NCBI GenBank assembly: GCA_013139395.1
Contig: WTAX01000128.1
Location: forward strand, 1 to 6,181
Source: Gammaproteobacteria bacterium
GTDB taxonomy: Bacteria; Pseudomonadota; Gammaproteobacteria; GRL18
Length of the DNA stretch: 6,181 nucleotides
Reading direction: 5' to 3'
Below the pieces are notes generated by a model. That model was not told the DNA's origin. It did not search any database and was given only the letters and a program-made list of their open reading frames with translations. The stretch's first letter is position 1, and every line of letters begins with the position of its first letter. Below, in pieces: positions 1 to 5,813 of this stretch. Both the position numbers and the translations under genes were made by a program.

Positions 1-130
1 TTCTATCGATGTTCAAGCAAAAATGGTTGCAGAAGGTAAAGGCGAAAGCGAGCCTGTTGCAGACAACGCAACTAAAGAAGGTCGTGCTCAGAACCGTCGT
101 GTAGTTATCGATGTTGATACAAGCAACTAA
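1..130 (+). CDS. OmpA-family outer-membrane protein, C-terminal fragment
   Basis: This is the 3' end of a gene that begins before the window; the reading frame starts at base 2 and gives 42 residues before the TAA at 128-130. The visible peptide contains GKGESEPVADN followed by EGRAQNRRVVI. In OmpA/Pal/MotB peptidoglycan-binding domains this is the last part of the fold, where the conserved N-x-x-R-R motif and a nearby aspartate contact diaminopimelate of the cell wall. By family knowledge the protein would sit in the outer membrane or periplasm and tether it to peptidoglycan. The N-terminal part, which would tell a beta-barrel OmpA from a lipoprotein, is outside the window, so no specific gene name is given. 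It ends in the short tail DVDTSN and is followed 25 bases later by a strong terminator, so it is the last gene of its transcript. Confidence 0.9.
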   Translation, partial: SIDVQAKMVAEGKGESEPVADNATKEGRAQNRRVVIDVDTSN

Positions 131-155
131 GTAATTAGTTTTTAGCTTAAAAATT

Positions 156-194
156 AAAAAGCTGCAGCAGAGTATTCTGCTGCAGCTTTTTTTT
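156..194 (+). terminator. Intrinsic terminator of the OmpA-family gene
   Basis: A perfect inverted repeat, GCTGCAGCAG at 161-170 and CTGCTGCAGC at 177-186, makes a GC-rich 10-bp stem. It can extend inward by one A-T pair, leaving a GTAT loop, and outward through AAAAA/TTTTT. It is followed by eight T residues at 187-194. This is the textbook rho-independent form and the clearest terminator in the window. It separates the OmpA-family gene from rsmJ, which starts 24 bases further on. Confidence 0.95.
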
Positions 195-217
195 GCCTAT
201 ATTTTAGTTTAATTCTC

Positions 218-973
218 ATGATAACCATTACCGTTTCTGAAAAAAATCTCACTGAGCAGGCAAAAAAAATTGCACAACAATGGGGATTTGTTTTTTCACC
301 ATCATCTCATGATCAGTTTTTTCTGCAACTCACCCCCCAGCACCTGCAGCTCATTCAATCTGATAAACATTCACCTGGCCCAATTTATATTGATTTTACT
401 TCTGGACAGGCTGCCCATAGACGACTGTTTGGCGGTGGTAAGGGACAGACTTTAGCCAAAGCCGTGGGGTTAAACAAGACACCTTCTCCCATCATTCTTG
501 ATGCCACAGCCGGTATGGGAAAAGATGCCTTTGTTTTCGCCAGCCTTGGTGCCAAAGTCATACTGATGGAACGCTCACCCATTTCAGCTGCTTTATTAAC
601 CGATGCATTACAAAGAGCCTCATTAGATGAAGAGATTTCAGAAATTATTAATCGTATGAGCTTTGTCTATGGTGATGCGAGATTATTAGCTAGTGATAGA
701 GGTTCAGAGCTAAACGAAAAACCAGATATCATTTATTTAGATCCGATGTTTCCTCATAGAAAAAAATCAGCTTTGGTAAAAAAAGAAATGTTAGCCTTTC
801 AAAGCCTCATTGGGGACGATAATGACAGTGATGAGTTACTCAATGTTTGCCGTCAGCTTGCAAAAAAAAGAGTTGTCGTCAAGCGACCAATCAAAGCACC
901 CTATCTGGACAATCAAAAACCATCATTATCAATGAACATGAAAAAACACCGCTTTGATATTTATTTTGTGTAG
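218..973 (+). CDS. rsmJ: RsmJ, 16S rRNA m2G1516 methyltransferase
   Basis: RsmJ (formerly YhiQ, DUF548) transfers a methyl group from S-adenosylmethionine to N2 of G1516 (E. coli numbering) in the small-subunit rRNA; it acts in the cytoplasm. The family hallmarks are visible in order. A block around residues 58-84 carries AHRRLFGGGKGQ. The AdoMet-binding motif I, LDATAGMGKD, lies at 94-103. The family-specific catalytic-region motif DPMFPHRKKSALVKKEM lies at 175-191, and VKRP at 221-224. The 251-residue length matches E. coli RsmJ (about 250). The ATG at 218 gives the expected N-terminus, but no clear Shine-Dalgarno sequence precedes it. It lies just downstream of the OmpA-family terminator and I see no convincing promoter of its own, so expression may depend on read-through or a weak start. 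The gene holds several runs of seven or eight A residues. GCGTTAA repeats follow it directly. Confidence 0.95.
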   Translation: MITITVSEKNLTEQAKKIAQQWGFVFSPSSHDQFFLQLTPQHLQLIQSDKHSPGPIYIDFTSGQAAHRRLFGGGKGQTLAKAVGLNKTPSPIILDATAGMGKDAFVFASLGAKVILMERSPISAALLTDALQRASLDEEISEIINRMSFVYGDARLLASDRGSELNEKPDIIYLDPMFPHRKKSALVKKEMLAFQSLIGDDNDSDELLNVCRQLAKKRVVVKRPIKAPYLDNQKPSLSMNMKKHRFDIYFV

Positions 974-980
974 GGATTTA

Positions 981-1022
981 GCGTTAAGCGTTAAGCGTTA
1001 AGCGTTAAGCGTTAAGCGTTAA
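981..1022 (+). repeat. Six-copy GCGTTAA tandem heptamer array
   Basis: Six perfect tandem copies of GCGTTAA occupy 981-1022, starting 7 bases after the rsmJ stop. They lie in the convergent gap between rsmJ and yhfA. Smaller arrays of the same heptamer lie at 1084-1098 (inverted) and 4521-4538. The identical copies suggest recent slippage expansion or conversion. The function is unknown. As I recall, heptanucleotide direct repeats of a different sequence (TAACTGA) are abundant between genes in marine Beggiatoaceae, so this may be a comparable lineage-specific repeat family. Confidence 0.97.
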
Positions 1023-1083
1023 GAAAAAGTATATCGTTCTTTATTGTTTTAGTTACTTTTGCTTTATTCTTTGGCTCTTTCTG

Positions 1084-1098
1084 AACGCTTAACGCTTA
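1084..1098 (-). repeat. Inverted copy of the GCGTTAA heptamer array
   Basis: AACGCTTAACGCTTA is the exact reverse complement of 15 bases of the six-copy array, about two units. It begins one base beyond the yhfA stop codon, so read along yhfA it follows that gene in the same sense in which the large array follows rsmJ. Together the two arrays can form a 15-bp stem (for example 1006-1020 with 1084-1098) around an AT-rich 63-base loop. Neither arm is followed by a clear T run, so it is not a standard intrinsic terminator. Confidence 0.93.
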
Positions 1099-1099
1099 T

Positions 1100-1516
1100 T
1101 TATCCTTCAATCAATTCATAATCATGGGTGATTTCTACTGTTTGTGCCAGCATAATAGAAGCTGAACAATATTTTGTTGCTGATAATTCAACCGCTCTTT
1201 GTACCATTTTTTCTTTTAAATTTTTACCCGTAACAATAAAATGAATATGAATTTTAGTAAATACTTTAGGATCAGTTTCTGCTCGCTCTGCACTTAACTC
1301 TGCGACACAATCAGTGACCTCTTGACGAGAACGTTTTAAAATCAGCATCACATCAAAAGAGGTACATCCTCCTAAGCCCATCAACATCATTTCCATAGGC
1401 CTGATGCCCATATTTTTCCCACCCAGATCAGGGGGACCATCCATGACCACAGCGTGACCACTGCCGGACTGCCCCAGAAACATCATGTCTTCAACCCATT
1501 TTATTTTTGCTTTCAT
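1100..1516 (-). CDS. yhfA: OsmC/Ohr-family protein of the YhfA type
   Basis: The 138-residue product resembles E. coli YhfA (134 residues, from memory) over its whole length: KWVEDMMFLGQSGSGH near the start, RPMEMMLMGLGGC at 39-51, VFTKIHIHFIVTGKNL at 85-100 and ATKYCSASIML at 113-123. The fold is OsmC-like. The two cysteines, C51 and C117, sit where OsmC and Ohr proteins carry their peroxide-reacting thiols. The true substrate of YhfA proteins is not established, so a peroxidase or thiol-redox role is inference from the family. The protein should be cytoplasmic, as no signal peptide is present. The start is supported by AAGG (complement of 1525-1528) eight bases upstream. It is transcribed divergently from crp, as in E. 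coli. A few extra residues (about 29-37) lie between MDG and RPMEM compared with the E. coli protein as I recall it. Confidence 0.88.
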   Translation of the reverse strand: MKAKIKWVEDMMFLGQSGSGHAVVMDGPPDLGGKNMGIRPMEMMLMGLGGCTSFDVMLILKRSRQEVTDCVAELSAERAETDPKVFTKIHIHFIVTGKNLKEKMVQRAVELSATKYCSASIMLAQTVEITHDYELIEG

Positions 1517-1607
1517 TTAATTAACCTTAATTGCCCTGATTCATGTCTTGTCAACCAGGTATTATTTCACGACACCCAGATAAATATCTAGTTTAGAATC
1601 AACTAAA

Positions 1608-1623
1608 TGTGAACTCATTTAAA
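1608..1623. promoter_or_regulatory. Candidate CRP-binding site between yhfA and crp
   Basis: TGTGA at 1608-1612, preceded by AAA, is a perfect left CRP half-site. Six bases later TTAAA matches the right half TCACA at 3 of 5 positions. The centre lies about 61 bases upstream of the start predicted from the candidate crp promoter, the usual class I activator distance. The reverse complement of the same bases, TTCACA, could serve as the -35 of a leftward yhfA promoter, with a weak TAGATA 17 bp on. The site is suggestive only: one half is poor, and the crp product keeps the DNA-recognition residues for this consensus. Confidence 0.3.
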
Positions 1624-1640
1624 GAATTCATATTTAAATT

Positions 1641-1669
1641 ATCACACATTTGTAATTTCATGCTATTCT
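1641..1669 (+). promoter_or_regulatory. Candidate crp promoter
   Basis: ATCACA at 1641-1646 (4 of 6 to TTGACA), a 17-bp spacer and TATTCT at 1664-1669 (4 of 6 to TATAAT), with TG at 1661-1662 forming an extended -10. Transcription would begin near 1676, leaving an untranslated leader of about 120 bases before crp. I see no riboswitch-like or strong hairpin structure in that leader, and only a weak ribosome binding site before the crp ATG. The rest of the 282-bp divergent gap is AT-rich and otherwise featureless to me. Confidence 0.35.
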
Positions 1670-1798
1670 AGCGGTTTATGATGTCACTAATACTAGAAGA
1701 TCTCAAATTTACCTGCGAGCTATAACTCCAGTAAAAAGTTGCTAAATAAGAGTCCGTTTTAATACATCCGAACGATTACATAACATAAGCAGATTAGT

Positions 1799-2434
1799 AT
1801 GTCGATTATAAATTTAAAAAAAGAAAATCCCGCGATTACAGAGTTTTTAGGCCATTGCCATAAACGCAGATACCCAGCTAAGAAAACAATCATTCATGCG
1901 GGTGCTGAATCAGATACCTTATACTACATTGTAAAAGGGTCAGTCTCCGTTTTATTAGAAGACAAGGATGATCATGAAATTGTCCTTGACTATCTAAATG
2001 ATGGCGATTTTTTTGGTGAGATGGGTTTATTTGCTCAATCATCTAATCGCAGTGCCTGGGTAAAAGCTCGCAATGATTGCGAAATCGCTGAGATAAGCTA
2101 TGCTAAATTTAATAGCTTACGACAAAGTCTTCCGAATGTTTTATTTGAGATAACCACGCAAATAGTCAATCGATTACGAAAAACAAGCCAAAAGGTAGGT
2201 GATTTAGCATTTCTGGATGTTACAGGACGTATTGCTGGTACGCTTTTAGAGCTGGCTAAACAACCTGATGCGATGACTCACCCTGATGGCATGCAAATCA
2301 AAATTACTCGTCAGGAACTGGGAAAAATTGTCGGCTGTTCACGTGAGATGGCAGGCAGGGTATTAAAGATCCTCGAACAGCAAAATTTAATTTATGTAAA
2401 AGGCAAAACAATTGTCATTTTTGGTACTCGTTAA
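1799..2434 (+). CDS. crp: CRP/Vfr, cAMP-activated global transcription regulator
   Basis: The 211-residue product aligns end to end with E. coli CRP and Pseudomonas Vfr. The N-terminal cyclic-nucleotide domain includes LYYIVKGSV at 41-49 and the phosphate-binding cassette GEMGLF with G73, E74, R84 and S85. T129 and S130 match the adenine-contacting T127/S128 of E. coli CRP, so cAMP binding is expected. The C-terminal helix-turn-helix has [12 protein letters not shown] at 179-190; R182, E183 and R187 match the TGTGA-reading R180, E181 and R185. Activating region 1, [10 protein letters not shown] (157-166), is intact, so contact with the RNA polymerase alpha subunit is expected. The position of E. 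coli K52 is a glutamate (E54), as I recall for Vfr. The ATG matches the family start, although the Shine-Dalgarno sequence is poor. It is divergent from yhfA. No terminator follows, so read-through into the DsbA-fold gene is likely. Confidence 0.97.
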   Translation: MSIINLKKENPAITEFLGHCHKRRYPAKKTIIHAGAESDTLYYIVKGSVSVLLEDKDDHEIVLDYLNDGDFFGEMGLFAQSSNRSAWVKARNDCEIAEISYAKFNSLRQSLPNVLFEITTQIVNRLRKTSQKVGDLAFLDVTGRIAGTLLELAKQPDAMTHPDGMQIKITRQELGKIVGCSREMAGRVLKILEQQNLIYVKGKTIVIFGTR

Positions 2435-2451
2435 AGGTTTTATTGGTTTAT

Positions 2452-2514
2452 AATTTCACCTTATGACTATTGACAACAAATAGATAACAAATATTAAAAT
2501 TATAAGGTAAAATT
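2452..2514. repeat. Inverted repeat covering the ribosome binding site of the DsbA-fold gene
   Basis: AATTTCACCTTAT at 2452-2464 and ATAAGGTAAAATT at 2502-2514 are reverse complements at 12 of 13 positions; a G-U and an A-U pair can extend the stem inward to 2466/2500. The right arm contains AAGG at 2504-2507, the Shine-Dalgarno sequence of the next gene. In a transcript reading through from crp the hairpin would bury that sequence. At the DNA level the arms lie about 50 bp apart and flank a promoter-like sequence, so they could also be a pair of operator sites. Confidence 0.7.
2470..2500 (+). promoter_or_regulatory. Candidate promoter of the DsbA-fold gene
   Basis: A perfect -35 hexamer TTGACA lies at 2470-2475. 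The -10 is either TATTAA at 2492-2497 (16-bp spacing, 4 of 6) or TAAAAT at 2495-2500 (19-bp spacing, 5 of 6). Transcription would start around 2504-2508, within or just beyond the right arm of the inverted repeat, giving a very short leader lacking the left arm. Spacing is not ideal for either choice. Confidence 0.45.
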
Positions 2515-2516
2515 TA

Positions 2517-3200
2517 ATGAGTTTAGCAATTGATTACTATTCCGATGTTCTTTGTATCTGGTGTTATTCTACAAAGATAAAAATTGATGAAATGAAACGT
2601 CAATTTGGTGATCAAATTGCCATTAACTATCGTTATACACCATTATTTGTCGATATGCACACCATGTTGGAAAAAAACTGGGCTGACAAGGGCGGCTTAC
2701 AGGGATACAACAAAATGATGCATAAGCTCAATGGTATGTTCCCTTACGTTAAAATTCACCCGGAAATCGGTTTAAAAAACCTACCCCGCTCGTCAGCATC
2801 CTGTCATCAGTTTTTAAAAGCTATTGATATCTTGGAAAAACGTAACGAGATACAATCTACTGATGTCAAAAATACGTTACTGGAGCAGGCTGACTGGCTT
2901 ATACGTCTGGCTTATTTTCGTGATGCCCTGGATGTATCACAAAATAAAACCTTAATGTCAATTGCCGAACAACTGAGTATACCGCTGCCGCCACTGGAAA
3001 CATTACTCACTAATGGTGAAGCAATGGCAGCTTTGGCTTCTTGTACAACAGATGACAAACAAAAATTGATCGAGGGCAGCCCTTCATTTGTTTTTAACGA
3101 CGGCAGGCAAAAGCTATATGGCAATATTGGTTATCAAGTTATTGAAGCTAATATTAAAGCATTACTGGAAAAAACTGAAAACAAACCAGTTTGGTATTAA
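2517..3200 (+). CDS. Cytoplasmic DsbA-fold thiol oxidoreductase (FrnE-like)
   Basis: The 227-residue product has the DsbA-family layout: a thioredoxin fold with a helical insertion. The active site C13-I-W-C16 follows the first beta strand (SLAIDYYSDVL), and the cis-proline loop is GSPSFVF with P189. This arrangement is typical of FrnE-like and 2-hydroxychromene-2-carboxylate isomerase-like proteins of the DSBA superfamily. The CxxC pair argues for a redox role rather than isomerase activity, but the substrate cannot be read from sequence. There is no signal peptide, so it should act in the cytoplasm, unlike classical DsbA. Two further cysteines, C96 and C176, are present. The start is set by AAGG at 2504-2507, nine bases before the ATG. 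It lies 82 bp after crp and 45 bp before the next gene on the same strand, so the three could be partly co-transcribed; the inverted repeat upstream suggests separate control. Confidence 0.85.
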   Translation: MSLAIDYYSDVLCIWCYSTKIKIDEMKRQFGDQIAINYRYTPLFVDMHTMLEKNWADKGGLQGYNKMMHKLNGMFPYVKIHPEIGLKNLPRSSASCHQFLKAIDILEKRNEIQSTDVKNTLLEQADWLIRLAYFRDALDVSQNKTLMSIAEQLSIPLPPLETLLTNGEAMAALASCTTDDKQKLIEGSPSFVFNDGRQKLYGNIGYQVIEANIKALLEKTENKPVWY

Positions 3201-3245
3201 ATTATCGACTTTTCTATTACACTTTTTTCTACATCAGGGGCCTAG

Positions 3246-4520
3246 ATGAAAAAAATCGTAATTGCTTTGTTCATTTTGAGTATTGCAACATTTGCTATCA
3301 TTAAAACGAGCCTATGGTACTTCACTCAGGAGCTTGTTGATCATCAGATTATCCAGGCAAAACCTTTTGCTCAAATTACCTATAAAGAAATCAAGACTTC
3401 TTTTACTGGCAGCACAACTGTAACAGGTATCAAAGTTTTTATCCCTGATATTGATGAAAATATCACTATTGAATCAATAAAATTAATCGCTCCTGATTTA
3501 AAAACATTATTAACACTGGATTATCAATTACAAAACAATGAACTGCCAGGTGCATTAACTTTTATAATTTCCGGTGCATCATTGGATTTAAATGGCAATC
3601 TCATGAAGATGCTGGATAACCCGGATGTTGAGCCAACACCAATTGAAGCACTTTCTACCCTGGCTTGTGGAAACACTTATCGAATTGGCAGCAGAGCATT
3701 ATCCAAAATGGGTTATGACTCCTTAACCAATGATATTATTTTAAATTATAATTATAGTCCCCGTAATAATACACTTAATTTTGACCTCAGAAATAATATC
3801 CGGGATATGGCCCAGATTAATCTTTCAGGTGCACTCCATGGCGTCACCAATCTGAATTCATTAAAAACAAAAAAAGCCCGATTTGGTAAAGTGGCACTTG
3901 AAATGATCGATGATTCTTATATTACACAAAAAAATAAATTCTGTGCAAATCAGGGCAAGCGTACAGTCAGCGAATATATTAATGAGCATAATATTCAGGT
4001 AAAAGAATATTTATTATCTTATGGAATAAGACCTGAAGAAGGCTTACTTAACGCCTACAGAACACTTCTTGAAACTTCGGGCTCTATCATTGTTAAAGCT
4101 GATTTAATCAAATTAACAGGCACAGATGAATTAATGTCTTTTGAACCCAATGATATTATTCAATTTGTTCAGATGAAACTATTCATTAATGGTGAACGTA
4201 TTAATGAAATTTCTATTGATATTGATAAAGACAAACTCATCGAGACTGCTACCAGTGATGAAATTGAAATAGAAACACCTGATCAAATCAAGAAAAAACG
4301 AGCAATTATTATCAAGAAATATCGACCAGTTTCTGCTGCCAATTTACAAAATTTTAATGGTTTCAGAGTAAAAATTGAAACAAAAGCCGGCAAGCACTTC
4401 AGAGGAACAATAAAAACAAATAATCCTAGAATATATGAAGTTGTTACCCGCTTACGTTCAGGCAATATTAGCTATTTTGTACCGGTGAACACCATTAAAA
4501 AGGCAGAAGTATTTAATTAA
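3246..4520 (+). CDS. Unrecognised membrane-anchored protein with a possible Sm-like C-terminal domain
   Basis: I do not recognise this 424-residue protein. One hydrophobic segment at about residues 4-24 (MKKIVIALFILSI onward) looks like an uncleaved signal anchor, placing the rest in the periplasm. Residues about 40-115, with ITYKEIKTSFTGSTTVTGIKV, faintly resemble the start of AsmA- or DUF945-like envelope proteins. Only two cysteines exist, C141 and C233, which could form a disulfide. A charged linker (about 325-358, DIDKDKLIE then KKKRAIIIKKYR) leads to a compact C-terminal segment at about 360-424. Its pattern, GFRVKIETKAGKHFRGTI followed by short strands and VPVNTIKKAEVF, recalls a small five-stranded Sm-like barrel; this is inference from pattern. 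The ATG is supported by AGGGG at 3236-3240, five bases upstream. The gene follows the DsbA-fold gene by 45 bp and overlaps the end of bioA by 8 bp. Confidence 0.85.
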   Translation: MKKIVIALFILSIATFAIIKTSLWYFTQELVDHQIIQAKPFAQITYKEIKTSFTGSTTVTGIKVFIPDIDENITIESIKLIAPDLKTLLTLDYQLQNNELPGALTFIISGASLDLNGNLMKMLDNPDVEPTPIEALSTLACGNTYRIGSRALSKMGYDSLTNDIILNYNYSPRNNTLNFDLRNNIRDMAQINLSGALHGVTNLNSLKTKKARFGKVALEMIDDSYITQKNKFCANQGKRTVSEYINEHNIQVKEYLLSYGIRPEEGLLNAYRTLLETSGSIIVKADLIKLTGTDELMSFEPNDIIQFVQMKLFINGERINEISIDIDKDKLIETATSDEIEIETPDQIKKKRAIIIKKYRPVSAANLQNFNGFRVKIETKAGKHFRGTIKTNNPRIYEVVTRLRSGNISYFVPVNTIKKAEVFN

Positions 4521-5808
4521 CGTTAAGCGTTAAGCGTTTTAGGATATGGTGGATTGATGAGGTGAGTTTGCTGAGATCGTTTTTATTAATAATATAGGGC
4601 GGCATGATATAGACCAGTTTATTAAAGGGTCTGATCCACACACCCTGTTCAACAAAGTCAGCCTGCATGGTTTTCATATCAACACTTTCATGTAACTCTA
4701 CGACACCGATAGCGCCTTTTACACGAACGTCTTTCACCATAGAGTATTCCTGACAGGATGATAACTCAGTTTTTAATTGAGCTTCTATTTTCTCTATTCG
4801 CTGTTTCCATGGTGAAGCCAGTAACAAATCAATACTGGCATTGGCCACCTGACAGGCTAATGGGTTGGCCATAAAGGTTGGGCCATGCATCAAAACACCA
4901 GAGCCGTCGGCACTGATCCCCTGCACCACTTCAGCACTTGTTATAGTAGCAGCTAAGGTCATATAACCACCGGTTAATGCTTTGCCCACACAGAGAATAT
5001 CAGGCACTATACCTGCCTGTTCATAGGCAAACATGGTACCTGTTCGTGCAAAGCCTGTGGCAATTTCATCCAGAATAAGCAGCACACCATACTTATCACA
5101 TAATAACCTCAGCTGCTGCAAATATTGCGGACAATAAATATGCATGCCGCCCGCCCCTTGCACTATAGGCTCAATAATCACTGCTGCAATTTCTGACTGA
5201 TGCTGAAGCAATTGTTTTTCTAAGGCATCAATATTGCTCGTGCCATCAGCAAAACATTCCGGCTGAGGAGCAAAAAATTGTTCCGGCAGCATTCCCTGGA
5301 AGAGACTATGCATACCATTAACGGGATCACAAACAGACATGCAGCCCAAAGTGTCACCATGATAGCCATTACGTACCGTTAATAATTTTTGCTTATTTTT
5401 CTGTCCCTGAGCATACCAATATTGAATTGCCATTTTGATGGCAACTTCCACAGCAACAGAACCTGAATCAGCAAGAAAGACATGCTGTAATGGTTCAGCC
5501 GTTAAATCAAGCAGTTTTTTTGCCAGCGTCACTGCAGGGAGATGCGTCAGGCCGCCGAACATAATATGTGACATTGACTGAATTTGCTGCTCAAGGGCGG
5601 CATTTAATAGCGGATGATTATAACCATGAATAGCCGCCCACCAGGATGACATCCCATCAATTAATTCACGACCATCAGCCAACTTTATGCGTACACCCTG
5701 AGCAGACTCAACGGGATAACACGGCAGCGGATCGGTCATGCTGGTATAAGGATGCCAGAGATGATTTTTATCGTAATCGAGCCAGTCAGAAGTGTTTTTA
5801 AAAGGCAT
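4513..5808 (-). CDS. bioA: BioA, adenosylmethionine-8-amino-7-oxononanoate aminotransferase
   Basis: BioA converts 7-keto-8-aminopelargonate to 7,8-diaminopelargonate in biotin synthesis, using S-adenosylmethionine as amino donor and pyridoxal phosphate as cofactor, in the cytoplasm. This class III aminotransferase has the BioA-specific landmarks: HLWHPYTSM at 16-24, SSWWAA at 54-59 (W55 and W56 in the substrate pocket), the phosphate-binding DSGSVAVE at 114-121, Y149, LDEIATGFARTG at 246-257 with the cofactor-contacting D247, and the Schiff-base lysine K276 in VGKALTGGY. T311 and R393 also match E. coli residues. The length of 431 is normal (E. coli 429). The ATG lies 5 bp after the trpC stop with no visible Shine-Dalgarno sequence, so translation is probably coupled to trpC. 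Its last residues, RLTLNVN, come from the heptamer array, and its stop lies inside the convergent neighbour. Confidence 0.97.
   Translation of the reverse strand: MPFKNTSDWLDYDKNHLWHPYTSMTDPLPCYPVESAQGVRIKLADGRELIDGMSSWWAAIHGYNHPLLNAALEQQIQSMSHIMFGGLTHLPAVTLAKKLLDLTAEPLQHVFLADSGSVAVEVAIKMAIQYWYAQGQKNKQKLLTVRNGYHGDTLGCMSVCDPVNGMHSLFQGMLPEQFFAPQPECFADGTSNIDALEKQLLQHQSEIAAVIIEPIVQGAGGMHIYCPQYLQQLRLLCDKYGVLLILDEIATGFARTGTMFAYEQAGIVPDILCVGKALTGGYMTLAATITSAEVVQGISADGSGVLMHGPTFMANPLACQVANASIDLLLASPWKQRIEKIEAQLKTELSSCQEYSMVKDVRVKGAIGVVELHESVDMKTMQADFVEQGVWIRPFNKLVYIMPPYIINKNDLSKLTSSIHHILKRLTLNVN
4521..4538 (+). repeat. Third GCGTTAA heptamer array, inside the 3' end of bioA
   Basis: CGTTAA, GCGTTAA and GCGTT in tandem make about two and a half copies of the heptamer, starting immediately after the stop codon of the unknown gene and in sense orientation to it. 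The bases are also coding on the other strand: they specify BioA residues from K424 to V430. TTAACG at 4517-4522 can pair with CGTTAA at 4528-4533 around a five-base loop, a weak hairpin followed by only four T residues. Confidence 0.85.
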
Positions 5809-5813
5809 ATTGT

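Noticed and set aside
175..203. A rsmJ promoter with TATATT at 198-203 as -10
   Set aside because: The matching -35 position lies inside the terminator stem (TTCTGC) and fits the consensus at only two positions.
385..582. Short open frames opposite or within rsmJ, the DsbA-fold gene and the unknown gene
   Set aside because: They overlap well-supported genes in other frames, have no recognisable motifs and lack ribosome binding sites.
981..1022. The heptamer array as a CRISPR or integration site
   Set aside because: The units are 7 bp in perfect tandem with no spacers, no cas gene is nearby, and no tRNA or integrase accompanies it.
1024..1083. A small gene or RNA in the AT-rich loop between the inverted heptamers
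   Set aside because: It is only 60 bases, lacks a start codon with a ribosome binding site and shows no stable internal structure by eye.
1631..1646. A second CRP site using TCACA at 1642-1646
   Set aside because: The opposite half, TATTT, matches TGTGA at only two of five positions, and the bases overlap the candidate -35.
4048..4054. A single TTAACGC inside the unknown gene as another heptamer array member
   Set aside because: One isolated 7-mer is expected by chance in about 6 kb read on both strands.
4517..4541. The third array as an intrinsic terminator for the unknown gene
   Set aside because: The stem is only 6 bp and AT-rich, and is followed by just four T residues, some bases after the stem.
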